Shown one piece after another: positions 32,906 through 41,898 of a DNA stretch of 64,000 nucleotides (position 1 is the stretch's first letter; the number at the start of each line of letters is the position of its first letter). The translations under genes and the position numbers were made by a program. Source of the stretch: Sulfuricurvum sp. (GTDB taxonomy: Bacteria; Campylobacterota; Campylobacteria; Campylobacterales; Sulfurimonadaceae); NCBI GenBank assembly GCA_030694265.1, contig JAUXYP010000004.1:45781-109780 (forward strand), read 5' to 3'. Below the pieces are notes generated by a model. The model was given only the letters and a program-made list of their open reading frames with translations. It searched no databases and was not told where the DNA came from.

Positions 32906-32976
32906 CCCCTAAATACCCACTAAAGTCCCTTGCAACATCCCCTATTTTTGGATATTATCGTATTTCAGAGTGACTC
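32906..32976 (+). repeat. 71-bp imperfect repeat, copy B
   Basis: Ungapped partner of 27547-27617. After the shared TGACTC, where copy A enters the tRNA core, copy B continues with unrelated sequence. It may be the decayed right end of an older island. Confidence 0.75.
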
Positions 32977-33034
32977 AGGATAGCCCGTGATCATTCAAAA
33001 ACCTGTACAACCATAAGGTGATATCTAAAATACA

Positions 33035-33346
33035 ATGAAACATAAAATCAAAACAAAAATAAAACAAATCACACAACACCCAACAACACAAAAAGCACTT
33101 GTATCTCTGAAGCCTGAAAAATCTATTTGGGGCTTTCTAGGTATCGTTATGTTTTTGATTGTTCCTGAGATTGTGGCCTTTATCTGGGGAACCGAGATCA
33201 CTGCGTTTGCTAAAGCTCATGCGCTGTTGGCTTCATCCTTTTTTGACAAACAATACTATGATTTGTTATTGATGCTTTTTCAAGACGGTGGAAGCTGGCT
33301 AAATCTCGCTATTGGAGCCGCATTGCTTATATGGGTTTTTTTCTGA
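33035..33346 (+). CDS. Small membrane protein, function unknown
   Basis: 103-aa protein with a basic N terminus and two hydrophobic helices (GFLGIVMFLIVPEIVAFIWG and LNLAIGAALLIWVFF). The DNA composition here is backbone-like, and the gene is followed 68 bp later by the SurA-N-like gene. No family is recognised. Confidence 0.65.
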   Translation: MKHKIKTKIKQITQHPTTQKALVSLKPEKSIWGFLGIVMFLIVPEIVAFIWGTEITAFAKAHALLASSFFDKQYYDLLLMLFQDGGSWLNLAIGAALLIWVFF

Positions 33347-33414
33347 TTTGTATCAATAGAAAACCGTTTTTTCGTTACAATATCCTCACCATAATAAATA
33401 CAAAAGGAATCTTG

Positions 33415-33936
33415 ATGTCATTACGTCTACCGCTTATTCTCGCAGCAGCTACAACCTTTGCCCTTGCCGCGGCTACAACGCTCGCTACCATCAATGGAAA
33501 ACCAATCACGTCTACAGACGCCAGCGCATTTATGGCAAAAGCCATCCCGGGGATGAGTTTTGACAAGCTCGATCCTAAAATGAAACGTCAAGTGGTGGAT
33601 CAGCTGATCAATCAAGCCCTTATCAAAGACCAAGTTAAAAAAAGCGGTATCCAAAATACCCCTCAGTTCAAACTCGCCTATGCAGCATTACGCGATGATC
33701 TCGCGGTGGATATGTGGATGAAACAGCAGATGGGAAAAATAACCATTGCAGAAAATGAGACCAAAGCGTTTTATGAAGCCAACAAAGATAAAATGAAGCA
33801 AGGCGGAAAAGTTGTGCCGTATGAAAAAGCCAAATTTGAGATCACACAGTTCATTAAGATGGAAAAGTTCAAAGCCTCAATGACCAAAACCACTGATGCT
33901 CTCCGCGCCTCTTCTAAAGTCGAAGTAAAGCTTTAA
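33415..33936 (+). CDS. SurA-N-like periplasmic chaperone without PPIase domain
   Basis: 173-aa protein with signal peptide (LPLILAAATTFALAA), then a SurA/PpiC-type N-terminal chaperone layout: ATINGKPITSTDASAFMAK, KRQVVDQLINQALIKDQVKK, and the C-terminal helix YEKAKFEITQFIKMEKF. The parvulin isomerase domain usually found between these parts is missing, so it should hold unfolded outer-membrane proteins rather than isomerise prolines. The ATG at 33415 has AAAGGAA upstream. Confidence 0.82.
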   Translation: MSLRLPLILAAATTFALAAATTLATINGKPITSTDASAFMAKAIPGMSFDKLDPKMKRQVVDQLINQALIKDQVKKSGIQNTPQFKLAYAALRDDLAVDMWMKQQMGKITIAENETKAFYEANKDKMKQGGKVVPYEKAKFEITQFIKMEKFKASMTKTTDALRASSKVEVKL

Positions 33937-33966
33937 GCTTTTACTTTTACCCCTGAAACCTATTCT

Positions 33967-34065
33967 TTAGAGAGTATGTTTTTGATGAGGTTTTGAAACA
34001 ATAAATACAACATAACTCACAACTGCCAATACGGAGATCATTCCGATCATTCCAATAATTTCCAT
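33967..34065 (-). CDS. 32-aa membrane peptide
   Basis: Short ORF starting one base after the stop of the 34067 gene, with AGAGGAG ten bases before ATG (inside that gene). The peptide MEIIGMIGMISVLAVVSYVVFIV is almost all one membrane helix with a short basic tail. Likely translated together with the upstream two-helix protein; function unknown. Confidence 0.45.
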   Translation of the reverse strand: MEIIGMIGMISVLAVVSYVVFIVSKPHQKHTL

Positions 34066-34066
34066 T

Positions 34067-34321
34067 TTATTCAATCTCCTCTAGCTGATTAAGTTTTTCA
34101 TCAATATCATGACGCTTTTTTTGAATCATAATAGCAACAAAAAGCGTTAAAACTATTCCCGCTAATCCAACGATAGCAATCCATATTGGCACCCTTCCCA
34201 ATAGTACCTGATAAAACGAAGCGAAGCTACCCGTTCCTACGGTAAGAAAAATAAGAAAAATATTTCTATACTCCTCTTTCAAAACGCCAATCTCTTCTTT
34301 TAAATAATCTTTTTTGCTCAT
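34067..34321 (-). CDS. Two-helix membrane protein
   Basis: 84-aa protein: a charged N terminus (SKKDYLKEEIGVLKEEYRN), two membrane helices (IFLIFLTVGTGSFASFYQVL and IWIAIVGLAGIVLTLFVAIMI) and a coiled C-terminal tail. No family recognised; small proteins of this shape are common in Campylobacterota genomes. Confidence 0.65.
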   Translation of the reverse strand: MSKKDYLKEEIGVLKEEYRNIFLIFLTVGTGSFASFYQVLLGRVPIWIAIVGLAGIVLTLFVAIMIQKKRHDIDEKLNQLEEIE

Positions 34322-34350
34322 ACAATAATTATATCAGAAGTAAATAAAGA

Positions 34351-34746
34351 CTACTTCTTATCTCGTCCCGCCAGTCCAACCTTCAATGCTTTTTCAATTT
34401 GCTCTTTATACTTTGGATTGGCTGCTATGAGCGCTTTTTGAAAGCGCAATATCACCTTTGAATCCGTTGCGGGATGAATACACAGCTTCTCTAGCAATCC
34501 CCCATACGCACCAAAATCACTGATCTGACCATAATGCTCTATAATCGTTGCCACGGCGCGATTAAGCTGTACATTGCTCGATGACGTACTGTTTATCACT
34601 GAGCAGATCGTTTCAAACGTGACCACCTCTTCGACATTCACAGCAGTTTCTTTCTTGGAACGCCCGATCCATACGTAAATAAAGACCAAGGCAATAAAAA
34701 GTACGAGCAAGCCAGCCATTACTAATACTAATGTTGTTTTATCCAT
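34351..34746 (-). CDS. Membrane-anchored hypothetical protein
   Basis: 131-aa protein with an N-terminal helix (LVLVMAGLLVLFIALVFIYVWIG) and a cytoplasmic helical domain (FETICSVINSTSSSNVQLNRAVATI...KALIAANPKYKEQIEKAL). I start at the ATG at 34746 rather than the GTG three codons earlier. The family is not recognised. Confidence 0.7.
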   Translation of the reverse strand: MDKTTLVLVMAGLLVLFIALVFIYVWIGRSKKETAVNVEEVVTFETICSVINSTSSSNVQLNRAVATIIEHYGQISDFGAYGGLLEKLCIHPATDSKVILRFQKALIAANPKYKEQIEKALKVGLAGRDKK

Positions 34747-34810
34747 AAGAATCACTTTGAGTTGAAGAATTAAAAAGATTGTAGCATGTTTTTAAAAAGA
34801 GGGGAAATGT

Positions 34811-34828
34811 CTCCCGCAAATGCGGGAG
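34811..34828 (-). terminator. Terminator hairpin after the porin gene
   Basis: CTCCCGCA and TGCGGGAG form an 8-bp stem with a two-base loop, 24 bp beyond the porin stop. The downstream T run is weak. Confidence 0.65.
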
Positions 34829-34852
34829 AGAAGAAGAAATAAAACGAACGGC

Positions 34853-36271
34853 CTAGAAGTGGAACTGTGATGTAAGCTTAAAGCGTGTATCCGTGTAATC
34901 ACTCAATGCAGATCCATAAGTATCTTTTTGAACCGCAAATCCAACTTTTGTTGTATTACCGCGTAGGTACCAGTTGACCCCTGCGATTTTAGACGTTAGA
35001 TCGTAACCATCTGCACCTTTAAACTTATCCCATGACTCATAACGATAGAATGGTGCAACAAAACCAAAGTCCGTAAAGACATACTCACCATGCGTATACC
35101 AGCCTGTTGATTTACCTACACTAGCTTGAGTCATAGTTGTAGTAAAGTTTTTAACTACACCATCAAATTCAAAATACTCTGCCGAAATCGAAGCACCCTT
35201 ATAGTGAGCCGATGCTTCAAGATTGATCAACTCGTGATCAATAGCGCCCAACGTGGTGCTATTAGTTTTAATGTTACCTGTTTTCCAGTACGCAGCACCC
35301 ACTGTGAAGTGTTGTCCTTGACCCATATAGGTTTCCGTTAACTTTTCCTCTTCCCATCCATCAAACGGTGATAATTTGATTTTACCTCCGTAGAAAAAGT
35401 TTTGCGATTTAACAGTTCCTAGAGTTGTGCCAGTTACAGCAGTTGCATTTAATACACTCCCATCAGCATCTTTCATCGCACCCGAGTAAACACCATCCCC
35501 TACAGCAACTTGATAATGTACTTTTTTCTCCCAGTCACCATACATCTGAGCATTCGTACCACGACGGTTGTGAGTAATGAACTGAGCAGCTTCATCCGCT
35601 ACGTGTGGACGATCGTAGTGAAGATTGTGCGCAGATTTTGCCGTTTCAGAACGTGAAACGTCGATTTTACCACGGTAAAGTTTGAAGTTGACCAGTGACG
35701 TATCAAACGGTTTACTGATATTCAAATATGCATCACCGACGTTAAAGGTTTGCTCACCCTTATCTTCTGCATTCGCATTATCATTACGCATATCCATAAC
35801 AAATGACGTATGCTTATCAAAGCCAGCTTCCACTTCCAAACGAACACGACGCATGTAGGCATCGTTCGTTTCTGCAGTAGCTGTTGCTGGATTAGCATAA
35901 TCTTTGAGGCGATTTTCAAATGTTGACTGAAGACGAACACCAAACTTCATGTACATGTCTTTGTTGTCTTTGGACTTGATTTTCATGTTTGGCCCGGTCT
36001 CTTGTCCTAGGATAAATTTAGGGGATTTAGAATTAATTACGCTAATGCTTTTTTTGTCTGCATCCTGATATTCTGCGATAAAAGATGTTGTCTCACGGTT
36101 TGCAATATCCACTTCTTTCGCACTGACAAAATCGCCCATCTCAATACGCCCTTCACCGGCGGTTGTAAATACTTGACCTGTTTTAGGATCACTGAAAAGG
36201 GTCATGGTTTCTGCATAAACAGCACTTGTTACGATTGTGGCAGCGAGGGCCGACAAAACTACTTTTTTCAT
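34853..36271 (-). CDS. Phosphate-selective porin (OprO/P-like)
   Basis: 472-aa outer-membrane porin with signal peptide (KKVVLSALAATIVTSAVYAE). After a short linker the barrel begins MYMKFGVRLQSTFENRL and contains the typical RRVRLEVEAGFDKHTSFVMD and VSRSETAKSAHN segments, ending in Phe (KLTSQFHF). It lies beside pstS with Pho-box-like repeats upstream, so it probably takes up phosphate under limitation. Substrate preference is inferred from this context. Confidence 0.85.
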   Translation of the reverse strand: MKKVVLSALAATIVTSAVYAETMTLFSDPKTGQVFTTAGEGRIEMGDFVSAKEVDIANRETTSFIAEYQDADKKSISVINSKSPKFILGQETGPNMKIKSKDNKDMYMKFGVRLQSTFENRLKDYANPATATAETNDAYMRRVRLEVEAGFDKHTSFVMDMRNDNANAEDKGEQTFNVGDAYLNISKPFDTSLVNFKLYRGKIDVSRSETAKSAHNLHYDRPHVADEAAQFITHNRRGTNAQMYGDWEKKVHYQVAVGDGVYSGAMKDADGSVLNATAVTGTTLGTVKSQNFFYGGKIKLSPFDGWEEEKLTETYMGQGQHFTVGAAYWKTGNIKTNSTTLGAIDHELINLEASAHYKGASISAEYFEFDGVVKNFTTTMTQASVGKSTGWYTHGEYVFTDFGFVAPFYRYESWDKFKGADGYDLTSKIAGVNWYLRGNTTKVGFAVQKDTYGSALSDYTDTRFKLTSQFHF

Positions 36272-36317
36272 TTGTTATCACTCCTGATTATTAATGACGG
36301 TATTGTAGGAAAAGTAG

Positions 36318-36335
36318 GTTACATGAATGTTACAT
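36318..36335 (-). promoter_or_regulatory. Pho-box-like direct repeat upstream of the porin
   Basis: GTTACAT at 36318-36324 and 36329-36335, exactly 11 bp apart as in Pho boxes; a third GTTACA lies at 36345-36350. Located 47 bp before the porin start. PhoB-type binding is inferred. Confidence 0.65.
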
Positions 36336-36524
36336 TACAAAAGGGTTACAATGAAAGAAATGAATAGAAAACGCTGAGAGGAAAAATGAAATACAAAACC
36401 CGAGTGCATACGCTAAAACGGGCTTCAAGCTTAGTTTTGGGAGAGGAGAATTAATTGAAACGTGGGTCGGATTAGGACACCTTTAAACTCACCGAGATGC
36501 ACTTAAAGGTGGCTAAGTAGAGAG

Positions 36525-36552
36525 TTTTATTCCCGTGATAGCGGGAATAAAA
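36525..36552 (-). terminator. Terminator of pstS
   Basis: Perfect 11-bp arms TTTTATTCCCG and CGGGAATAAAA with a 6-base loop, 7 bp after the pstS stop. The T/A tails make it work on both strands. Confidence 0.85.
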
Positions 36553-36559
36553 ACGAAAC

Positions 36560-37561
36560 TTATTTAGTTTCAGCCCAGTATTGACGAACCATATTCGTTG
36601 TTTCTACCGGAAGCGCGATGTAACCTAATTTTTCAGCTGCTGCATCACCGTTACGGAATGAGTAGTCGAAGAACTTGATAACTTGATCTCTTGTTTCTGC
36701 TTTATCCGCATCACGAGGCATCAAGATAAATGTTGCCGCAACGATTGGATATGCGTTGTCTTGCAATACCAATGAGCTATAGAAATGATCTTTCTTAGAC
36801 CATTTTGCTTGCTTTACTGCTGCTTGGAATGTTGCTTTGTTCGCAACAACCCATTTGCCCTGCGCTGTTTGCAAAGTAGCTGCCGCAAGGTTATTTTTCT
36901 CTTTATACGATGTTTCGATGTAACCGATAGAGTAAGGAGTTTGCTTGATAAGGTTAGTTACGCCCTCATTACCTTTTCCGCCGACACCTGTTGCCCATCC
37001 GATAGCTTTACCCGTACCGAATTTGCCTTTCCACATTTTAGATGCTTCACTCAAATAGTCGGTAAATACATACGTTGTCCCAGATCCATCTGAACGGTGA
37101 GCAACGATGATCTTTTCAGCTGGAAGTTTGATACCTGCATTGTCAGCAGCGATAGCAGCGTCATTCCACATGGTAATGTTACCCGCGAAAATATCTGCTA
37201 CAACGCTGTTTTTCAATTTTAGTTTCTCGTCTGCAACACCTGGGATATTATGCGCGATAACAATTGATCCGATAACCGCAGGAAACTGTGTCAACTTTGC
37301 TTTATCAAGCTCTTTTGGAGTCATTGGAGCATCCGTAGCACCGAAATCTACGATACGCTCAGAGATCTGCTTGATACCGCCGCCTGAACCGATAGACTGA
37401 TAGTTCACACGTGTGTGCGTCGCTTTTTGGTAGTTATATGCCCAGTCATAGTAACATGGAGCTGGGAATGTAGCACCTGCGCCGTTGATTTTATCCGCAG
37501 CGATCATTGATGTTGCCGCGATTGCAGCGATGAGAAGACCTTTAGTCATTTTAGGAAGCAT
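36560..37561 (-). CDS. pstS: Phosphate ABC transporter substrate-binding protein
   Basis: 333-aa periplasmic protein with signal peptide (MTKGLLIAAIAATSMIAAD). Phosphate-binding motifs are clear: NGAGATFPAPCYYDW at the start, SIGSGGGIKQI, the DFGATDAPM loop and HRSDGSGTTYVFTDYL. It delivers phosphate to PstCA. The gene is separated from pstCAB by the phoU-phoB-phoR-cca genes and transcribed away from them, with a shared Pho-box-like region at 37610-37627. Confidence 0.96.
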   Translation of the reverse strand: MLPKMTKGLLIAAIAATSMIAADKINGAGATFPAPCYYDWAYNYQKATHTRVNYQSIGSGGGIKQISERIVDFGATDAPMTPKELDKAKLTQFPAVIGSIVIAHNIPGVADEKLKLKNSVVADIFAGNITMWNDAAIAADNAGIKLPAEKIIVAHRSDGSGTTYVFTDYLSEASKMWKGKFGTGKAIGWATGVGGKGNEGVTNLIKQTPYSIGYIETSYKEKNNLAAATLQTAQGKWVVANKATFQAAVKQAKWSKKDHFYSSLVLQDNAYPIVAATFILMPRDADKAETRDQVIKFFDYSFRNGDAAAEKLGYIALPVETTNMVRQYWAETK

Positions 37562-37609
37562 ATCGTGTCCTTGAGTGGTTTTTTTAATCTCGAAATTATA
37601 CTAGACCTT

Positions 37610-37627
37610 GGTAACAAAAAGGTTACA
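37610..37627 (-). promoter_or_regulatory. Pho-box-like repeat between pstS and phoU
   Basis: On the minus strand TGTAACC and TGTTACC repeat with an 11-bp period (plus-strand 37610-37616 and 37621-37627). The site is 49 bp before the pstS start and 82 bp before phoU, so it may serve both. Confidence 0.65.
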
Positions 37628-37708
37628 GAGTATGGTAAACTATTGTAATCAAATGGTGATGATAGAGTACTACAATCCCATTATTATGTTTTATTTAAAG
37701 GTTTTATC

Positions 37709-38380
37709 ATGCTTCCACGCTACGAAAACAAACTCAACGAAATCCGCACACAGCTTTCACGCCTTGTTGCGTCTATTATTAGCGCAAACGGAGAAACATT
37801 GCAGGCATTCGAAAAAGATCAGGATGATCTCTATGAAAGTGCGCGTATTCACCTCAAAACCATCCAGACCGATGCAAACACCATCGATAACGAAGTTATT
37901 AAAACACTCGCTTTGTACGGTCCTGAAGCTGAGGAGCTCCGGCTTCTCGTTGCATTTTTAAAAATGACCAATGAGCTTGATCGTGTCGGCGAAAACATGA
38001 AAAAGTACAACAACCGTATCCAAGAGCTGTGTCGCGGTGAGTGCGATATCACGATCATGACCCCTTCCATCATTCAGCTGCAAAAAACAACCCTCAATGC
38101 ATTGGTTTACATTCATGACTATCTCGAAGCCATTAATACCTCTGATGCCCAAGAGCTGTTTCGCAAAGTATCGGTTGAAGAGTCCAAAAATGATGATCTG
38201 TTTTCTATTATCGAAAAAGATCTTCTCAATCTCATCTCCGAATCCCATGAACTCTCGGCCGATTACGTTAAGGTTCTCTCAACCTTGCGTAAGCTGGAGA
38301 GAACAGGCGATCGTACGGTCAATATTGCCGCACTATTATTGTATGCACAACAAGGCGGCGAGTTAAACTTTCACGCATAA
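37709..38380 (+). CDS. phoU: Phosphate transport regulator PhoU
   Basis: 223-aa all-helical protein with two PhoU repeats: LPRYENKLNEIRTQLSRLVA...LRLLVAFLKMTNELDRVGEN in the first and DAQELFRKVSVEESKNDDLFSIIEKD...STLRKLERTGDRTVNIA in the second. The E/D-rich metal-binding motifs (LDRVGENMKKY, LERTGDRTVNI) are conserved. PhoU links PstB to the PhoR-type kinase encoded two genes downstream and represses the Pho regulon when phosphate is high. Confidence 0.92.
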   Translation: MLPRYENKLNEIRTQLSRLVASIISANGETLQAFEKDQDDLYESARIHLKTIQTDANTIDNEVIKTLALYGPEAEELRLLVAFLKMTNELDRVGENMKKYNNRIQELCRGECDITIMTPSIIQLQKTTLNALVYIHDYLEAINTSDAQELFRKVSVEESKNDDLFSIIEKDLLNLISESHELSADYVKVLSTLRKLERTGDRTVNIAALLLYAQQGGELNFHA

Positions 38381-38392
38381 GGGCACTGATCT

Positions 38393-39067
38393 ATGAATGC
38401 ACTCATACTCATCGTTGAAGACGAAGAAGATATCTTGGAACTCATGGAATTCAATCTCTCCAAAGAGGGTTTTGAAACCATGGGATTTCTCAATACCAAA
38501 CGTGTTGCTGAAGTTCTGGCTGAAGAAAAAGTGGATCTGATTTTAATGGATCGCAATCTTCCGGGAACGGAGGGGTCTGAATTCATCGCATCGTTACGCA
38601 AACAAGGAGTCAACACTCCCGTCATTTTCATCAGTGCCAAAGATAAAGACCAAGATATCGAGCAAGGGTTTGAGCGCGGAGGGGATGATTACCTCACAAA
38701 ACCTTTTAGCATGAAAGAACTCATCTTGCGGGTCAAAGCGATTCTGCGCCGTACCCAAAAAGTCTCTAACGAGGGGAATGTGACCTATCGTGACATCACA
38801 ATTAATCCTGCTTCACGCACCGTAATGATCGAGAACCATTCCATAGAGCTCACCAAGCTCGAATTTGATCTGCTCTATGAACTCATCAACAACCAAAATA
38901 TCGTTTTAGACCGTAATTACCTCCTCGACAATGTCTGGGGAAACGATGAAGTCTATCAGGATCGAACCGTCAACGTTGCGATTAATCGGCTCAAAGACAA
39001 AATCGACCCTGACAAGAGCAAAGATTACCTCAAAACCGTGAGGGGAGTCGGATATACGCTGTGTTAA
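38393..39067 (+). CDS. phoB: PhoB-like response regulator
   Basis: 224-aa OmpR-family regulator. Receiver: VEDEED at 8-13, phosphorylated Asp53 in LILMDRNLPG, Lys in LTKPFS. The winged-helix domain ends RTVNVAINRLKDKID...YLKTVRGVGYTL. It starts 12 bp after phoU and its stop overlaps the kinase start. Probable activator of pstS, pst and porin genes; Campylobacter calls the equivalent PhosR. Confidence 0.88.
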   Translation: MNALILIVEDEEDILELMEFNLSKEGFETMGFLNTKRVAEVLAEEKVDLILMDRNLPGTEGSEFIASLRKQGVNTPVIFISAKDKDQDIEQGFERGGDDYLTKPFSMKELILRVKAILRRTQKVSNEGNVTYRDITINPASRTVMIENHSIELTKLEFDLLYELINNQNIVLDRNYLLDNVWGNDEVYQDRTVNVAINRLKDKIDPDKSKDYLKTVRGVGYTLC

Positions 39068-40476
39068 AAATTCATCAGCTTTTCTTCCTAAACACCCTCG
39101 CCCTTTTTATCGGAACCCTCGTGATCGCTTCTATTGTAGGCTACTATACGCTCAAAGAGATGATCGTGAACGACAATATCAACCATCTCGAAAGAACCCT
39201 CGAACTCGTTGCAACAAAAGCCAACCAATCCAATACTGCAGACCATTACGCCAAAAGTATCCACAATCAAACCGATTACCGCACCACTATATTTGATACC
39301 GACGGCCATGTAATCGCCGAAAGCAATCTCGATAAACGCTCTGTTGACTCCGATCACAATCGTATTGAGATTATGCATTCCGCCATTGAACCTTATGGCG
39401 TTGCTGTACGATATTCCAAGACTTTTGATGAAGATTATATTTTTGTAGCCAAACAAATCCCCTTTAGAGGCGCTGTCGTCATTCTTCGACTGGGGGTAAC
39501 ACTGCACAGTGTGATGGGATATTTTTACCAGCTTTGGACCAAACTTGCGGCCTCTTTTGTCCTTTTTATCATTATCGCGCTGATTCTTGCTTTTAAAATA
39601 TCCAAAAAAGCGCAGTACGATATCGCACAAATCACCCACTATCTCCACGAAATTTCGGCTAAAAACTATATGGCGGTTTTAAAGCCCCAATATTTTAGAG
39701 AATTTTTACAAATTACCCTGCTTCTCAAAAATCTTGTAAAAAAACTCCGCAATCGCGATAAACAAAAACGCAAATACACGGCGCGCCTGCGCCTTATCAA
39801 CAAACAGCAAAACGACATTCTCTCCGCCATCAGCCACGAGTTTAAAAATCCTATTGCCGCAATCGTCGGTTATACCGAAACACTCGAAGAAGATCCCAAT
39901 CTAAGCCTCGCGATACGGGAAAAATTTTTGGGGAAAATTCACTCTAACGCCATGAAAATCAGCCACATGCTTGACCGTCTCGCCCTCTCCGTTAAACTCG
40001 AGAACAATGATCTCTCCATCAAGCCCGCTTCCTTTGATCTGGATAGTTTGTGCCGTGACGTCACCTCCACACTTGTGGGAAAATACCCCCATCGTGTAAT
40101 CCGCTACGAAGGCTCTGCCAAAGAAGTCTATGCCGATAAAACCATGCTGGACCTCGTCATCACCAATCTCATCGACAACGCTATCAAATACTCCGAAAAT
40201 GAAGTCACGCTAAAACTCACCGAACATACGGTCGAAATCATCGATCAGGGGATCGGTATCGCCCCTAACGAACTGGAGCTCATTACCTCCAAATTTTACC
40301 GTGTTCAAAAAAACAGCTGGGACAATTCCATGGGGTTAGGACTGGCCATCGTTAGCTATGTCCTTAAACTGCACGATACACACCTCAACATTACCAGCAC
40401 TCTTGGTGTGGGTTCCACTTTCTCGTTTTCGATTGATACCTTTCGCCAAATATCATCCACCCCTCACCATTCATGA
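39061..40476 (+). CDS. phoR: PhoR-like sensor histidine kinase
   Basis: 471-aa kinase starting with GTG. Two membrane helices (7-28 and about 160-180) enclose a periplasmic domain of some 130 residues, unlike E. coli PhoR, which lacks one. Catalytic boxes are intact: ISHEFKNPIAAIVGYTETLE (phospho-His), LVITNLIDNAIKYS (N), IIDQGIGI (G1), GLGLAIVSYV (G2). It is translationally coupled with phoB and overlaps cca by 4 bp. Sensing phosphate via Pst-PhoU is inferred. Confidence 0.88.
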   Translation: MLKIHQLFFLNTLALFIGTLVIASIVGYYTLKEMIVNDNINHLERTLELVATKANQSNTADHYAKSIHNQTDYRTTIFDTDGHVIAESNLDKRSVDSDHNRIEIMHSAIEPYGVAVRYSKTFDEDYIFVAKQIPFRGAVVILRLGVTLHSVMGYFYQLWTKLAASFVLFIIIALILAFKISKKAQYDIAQITHYLHEISAKNYMAVLKPQYFREFLQITLLLKNLVKKLRNRDKQKRKYTARLRLINKQQNDILSAISHEFKNPIAAIVGYTETLEEDPNLSLAIREKFLGKIHSNAMKISHMLDRLALSVKLENNDLSIKPASFDLDSLCRDVTSTLVGKYPHRVIRYEGSAKEVYADKTMLDLVITNLIDNAIKYSENEVTLKLTEHTVEIIDQGIGIAPNELELITSKFYRVQKNSWDNSMGLGLAIVSYVLKLHDTHLNITSTLGVGSTFSFSIDTFRQISSTPHHS

Positions 40477-41852
40477 TCAAACGTTATCCCGCACTCCTCC
40501 CTCTTATAGAGCATCTCACACTCCACAAAATCACTCCTATATTTGTCGGAGGATGTGTCCGTGATCATCTTTTGGGAAATGAGAGCTTGGATATTGATAT
40601 CGAACTTTATGGCGTGAGCGATACGATGGAGCTGGCCAAAATTCTCAAACCGTTTGGAAAAATTAATGAAGTCGGAAAATCTTTCGGCGTTTACAAATTT
40701 CGCTACGGCACCTACTCCATTGATCTCTCCCTGCCTCGTACCGAAAACAAATCGGACAAAGGGCACAAAGGGTTTGAAGTACAAACCTACAGTGAGCTAG
40801 ATTTTGCCACCGCAGCACAACGACGTGATTTTACGATCAATGCTATGGGCTATAATCCCCTCACCCAAATACTGCTAGACCCCCATGGCGGAGCCGACGA
40901 TTTACGGAAAAAACACCTCGCATGCGTAGACCCTCTCACGTTTGTTCAAGACCCCTTGCGCATATTGCGCGCTGTGCAGTTTGTCGCACGATTTGATCTA
41001 ACCTGTGATCCGCAACTCTTGACGTTATGCAGGCACATGATCGATCAAGGCGCCCTGGAAGAACTCCCAAAAGAGCGTATTTTTGAAGAACTCAAAAAAC
41101 TGTTTTTGTTAAGCGCTAAACCTTCCATAGGAATGGAGCTTTTGCGCGAGATCGGGGCTTTGCCTTTTTTTACACCGCTAGATCTGTACGAAAAAACGCC
41201 TCAAGATCCTCTCACACATCCCGAGGGCAATGTATGGATACATACCCTCAAAGCCCTAGACATCATGGCCGATTTGCGTATCGGAGAACCGAAGCGGGAT
41301 ATAACACGAATGTTTGCCGTGTTATTGCATGATTGTGCCAAACCAATCACCACCGTTGTAGAAAATGGCAAAATAAATGCTCCCCATCATGCGCTAATGG
41401 GAGTCGAAGTAGGGCAAAAATTTTTAGAAAACATCACCAATGAACACGACCTGATAGCCAATGTATTACCGCTTATCCGTTACCACGGTGCCGTACGGAA
41501 ACTTTACGATACGCCACCCTCTGAGACCCTGCACCTTAGCGCACAGGTATGCATTCAAGACCTTATACCGGTTGCAAAGGCTGATTTTTTAGGTCGCGGA
41601 TTTAACGGTACACCGCCAACCTCCTTCACGCCCGGTGAATGGCTTTATGCTCAAGCTCACGAACTGGGGGTATTATCATCACCGCCCCAACCTCTGATCA
41701 TGGGGAGAGATCTCATATCTTTCGGACTTGCTCCTAATGAGCAGTTTAAAGAGATTTTGAGCATTGCCTACGAAGCACAGCTCAATCAACAATTTTTTAC
41801 CAAAGACGAAGCAATAACATGGCTAAAAACCCATTTAGTAATAGCTTTGTAA
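40473..41852 (+). CDS. cca: tRNA nucleotidyltransferase (CCA-adding) with HD domain
   Basis: 459-aa class II nucleotidyltransferase. It has the head motif FVGGCVRDHLLGNESLDIDI (GG...R..LLG...DID catalytic carboxylates), the RRDFTINAMGYNP motif, the LRILRAVQFVARF neck, and an HD domain (HTLKALDIMADL...FAVLLHDCAKP). It repairs or adds tRNA 3' CCA; the HD domain may provide phosphatase activity. Its overlap with phoR by 4 bp puts it in the Pho transcript, an unusual partner. Confidence 0.9.
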   Translation: MIKRYPALLPLIEHLTLHKITPIFVGGCVRDHLLGNESLDIDIELYGVSDTMELAKILKPFGKINEVGKSFGVYKFRYGTYSIDLSLPRTENKSDKGHKGFEVQTYSELDFATAAQRRDFTINAMGYNPLTQILLDPHGGADDLRKKHLACVDPLTFVQDPLRILRAVQFVARFDLTCDPQLLTLCRHMIDQGALEELPKERIFEELKKLFLLSAKPSIGMELLREIGALPFFTPLDLYEKTPQDPLTHPEGNVWIHTLKALDIMADLRIGEPKRDITRMFAVLLHDCAKPITTVVENGKINAPHHALMGVEVGQKFLENITNEHDLIANVLPLIRYHGAVRKLYDTPPSETLHLSAQVCIQDLIPVAKADFLGRGFNGTPPTSFTPGEWLYAQAHELGVLSSPPQPLIMGRDLISFGLAPNEQFKEILSIAYEAQLNQQFFTKDEAITWLKTHLVIAL

Positions 41853-41898
41853 TAGAAACTGTACTACAATATCACGATAAAATGACGCAAGGCTTTGT

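Noticed and set aside
36386..36454. 22-aa ORF with GAGAGGAAAA before ATG
   Set aside because: Too short, no signal or motif, and it lies in the porin-pstS gap with no sign of conservation that I can see.
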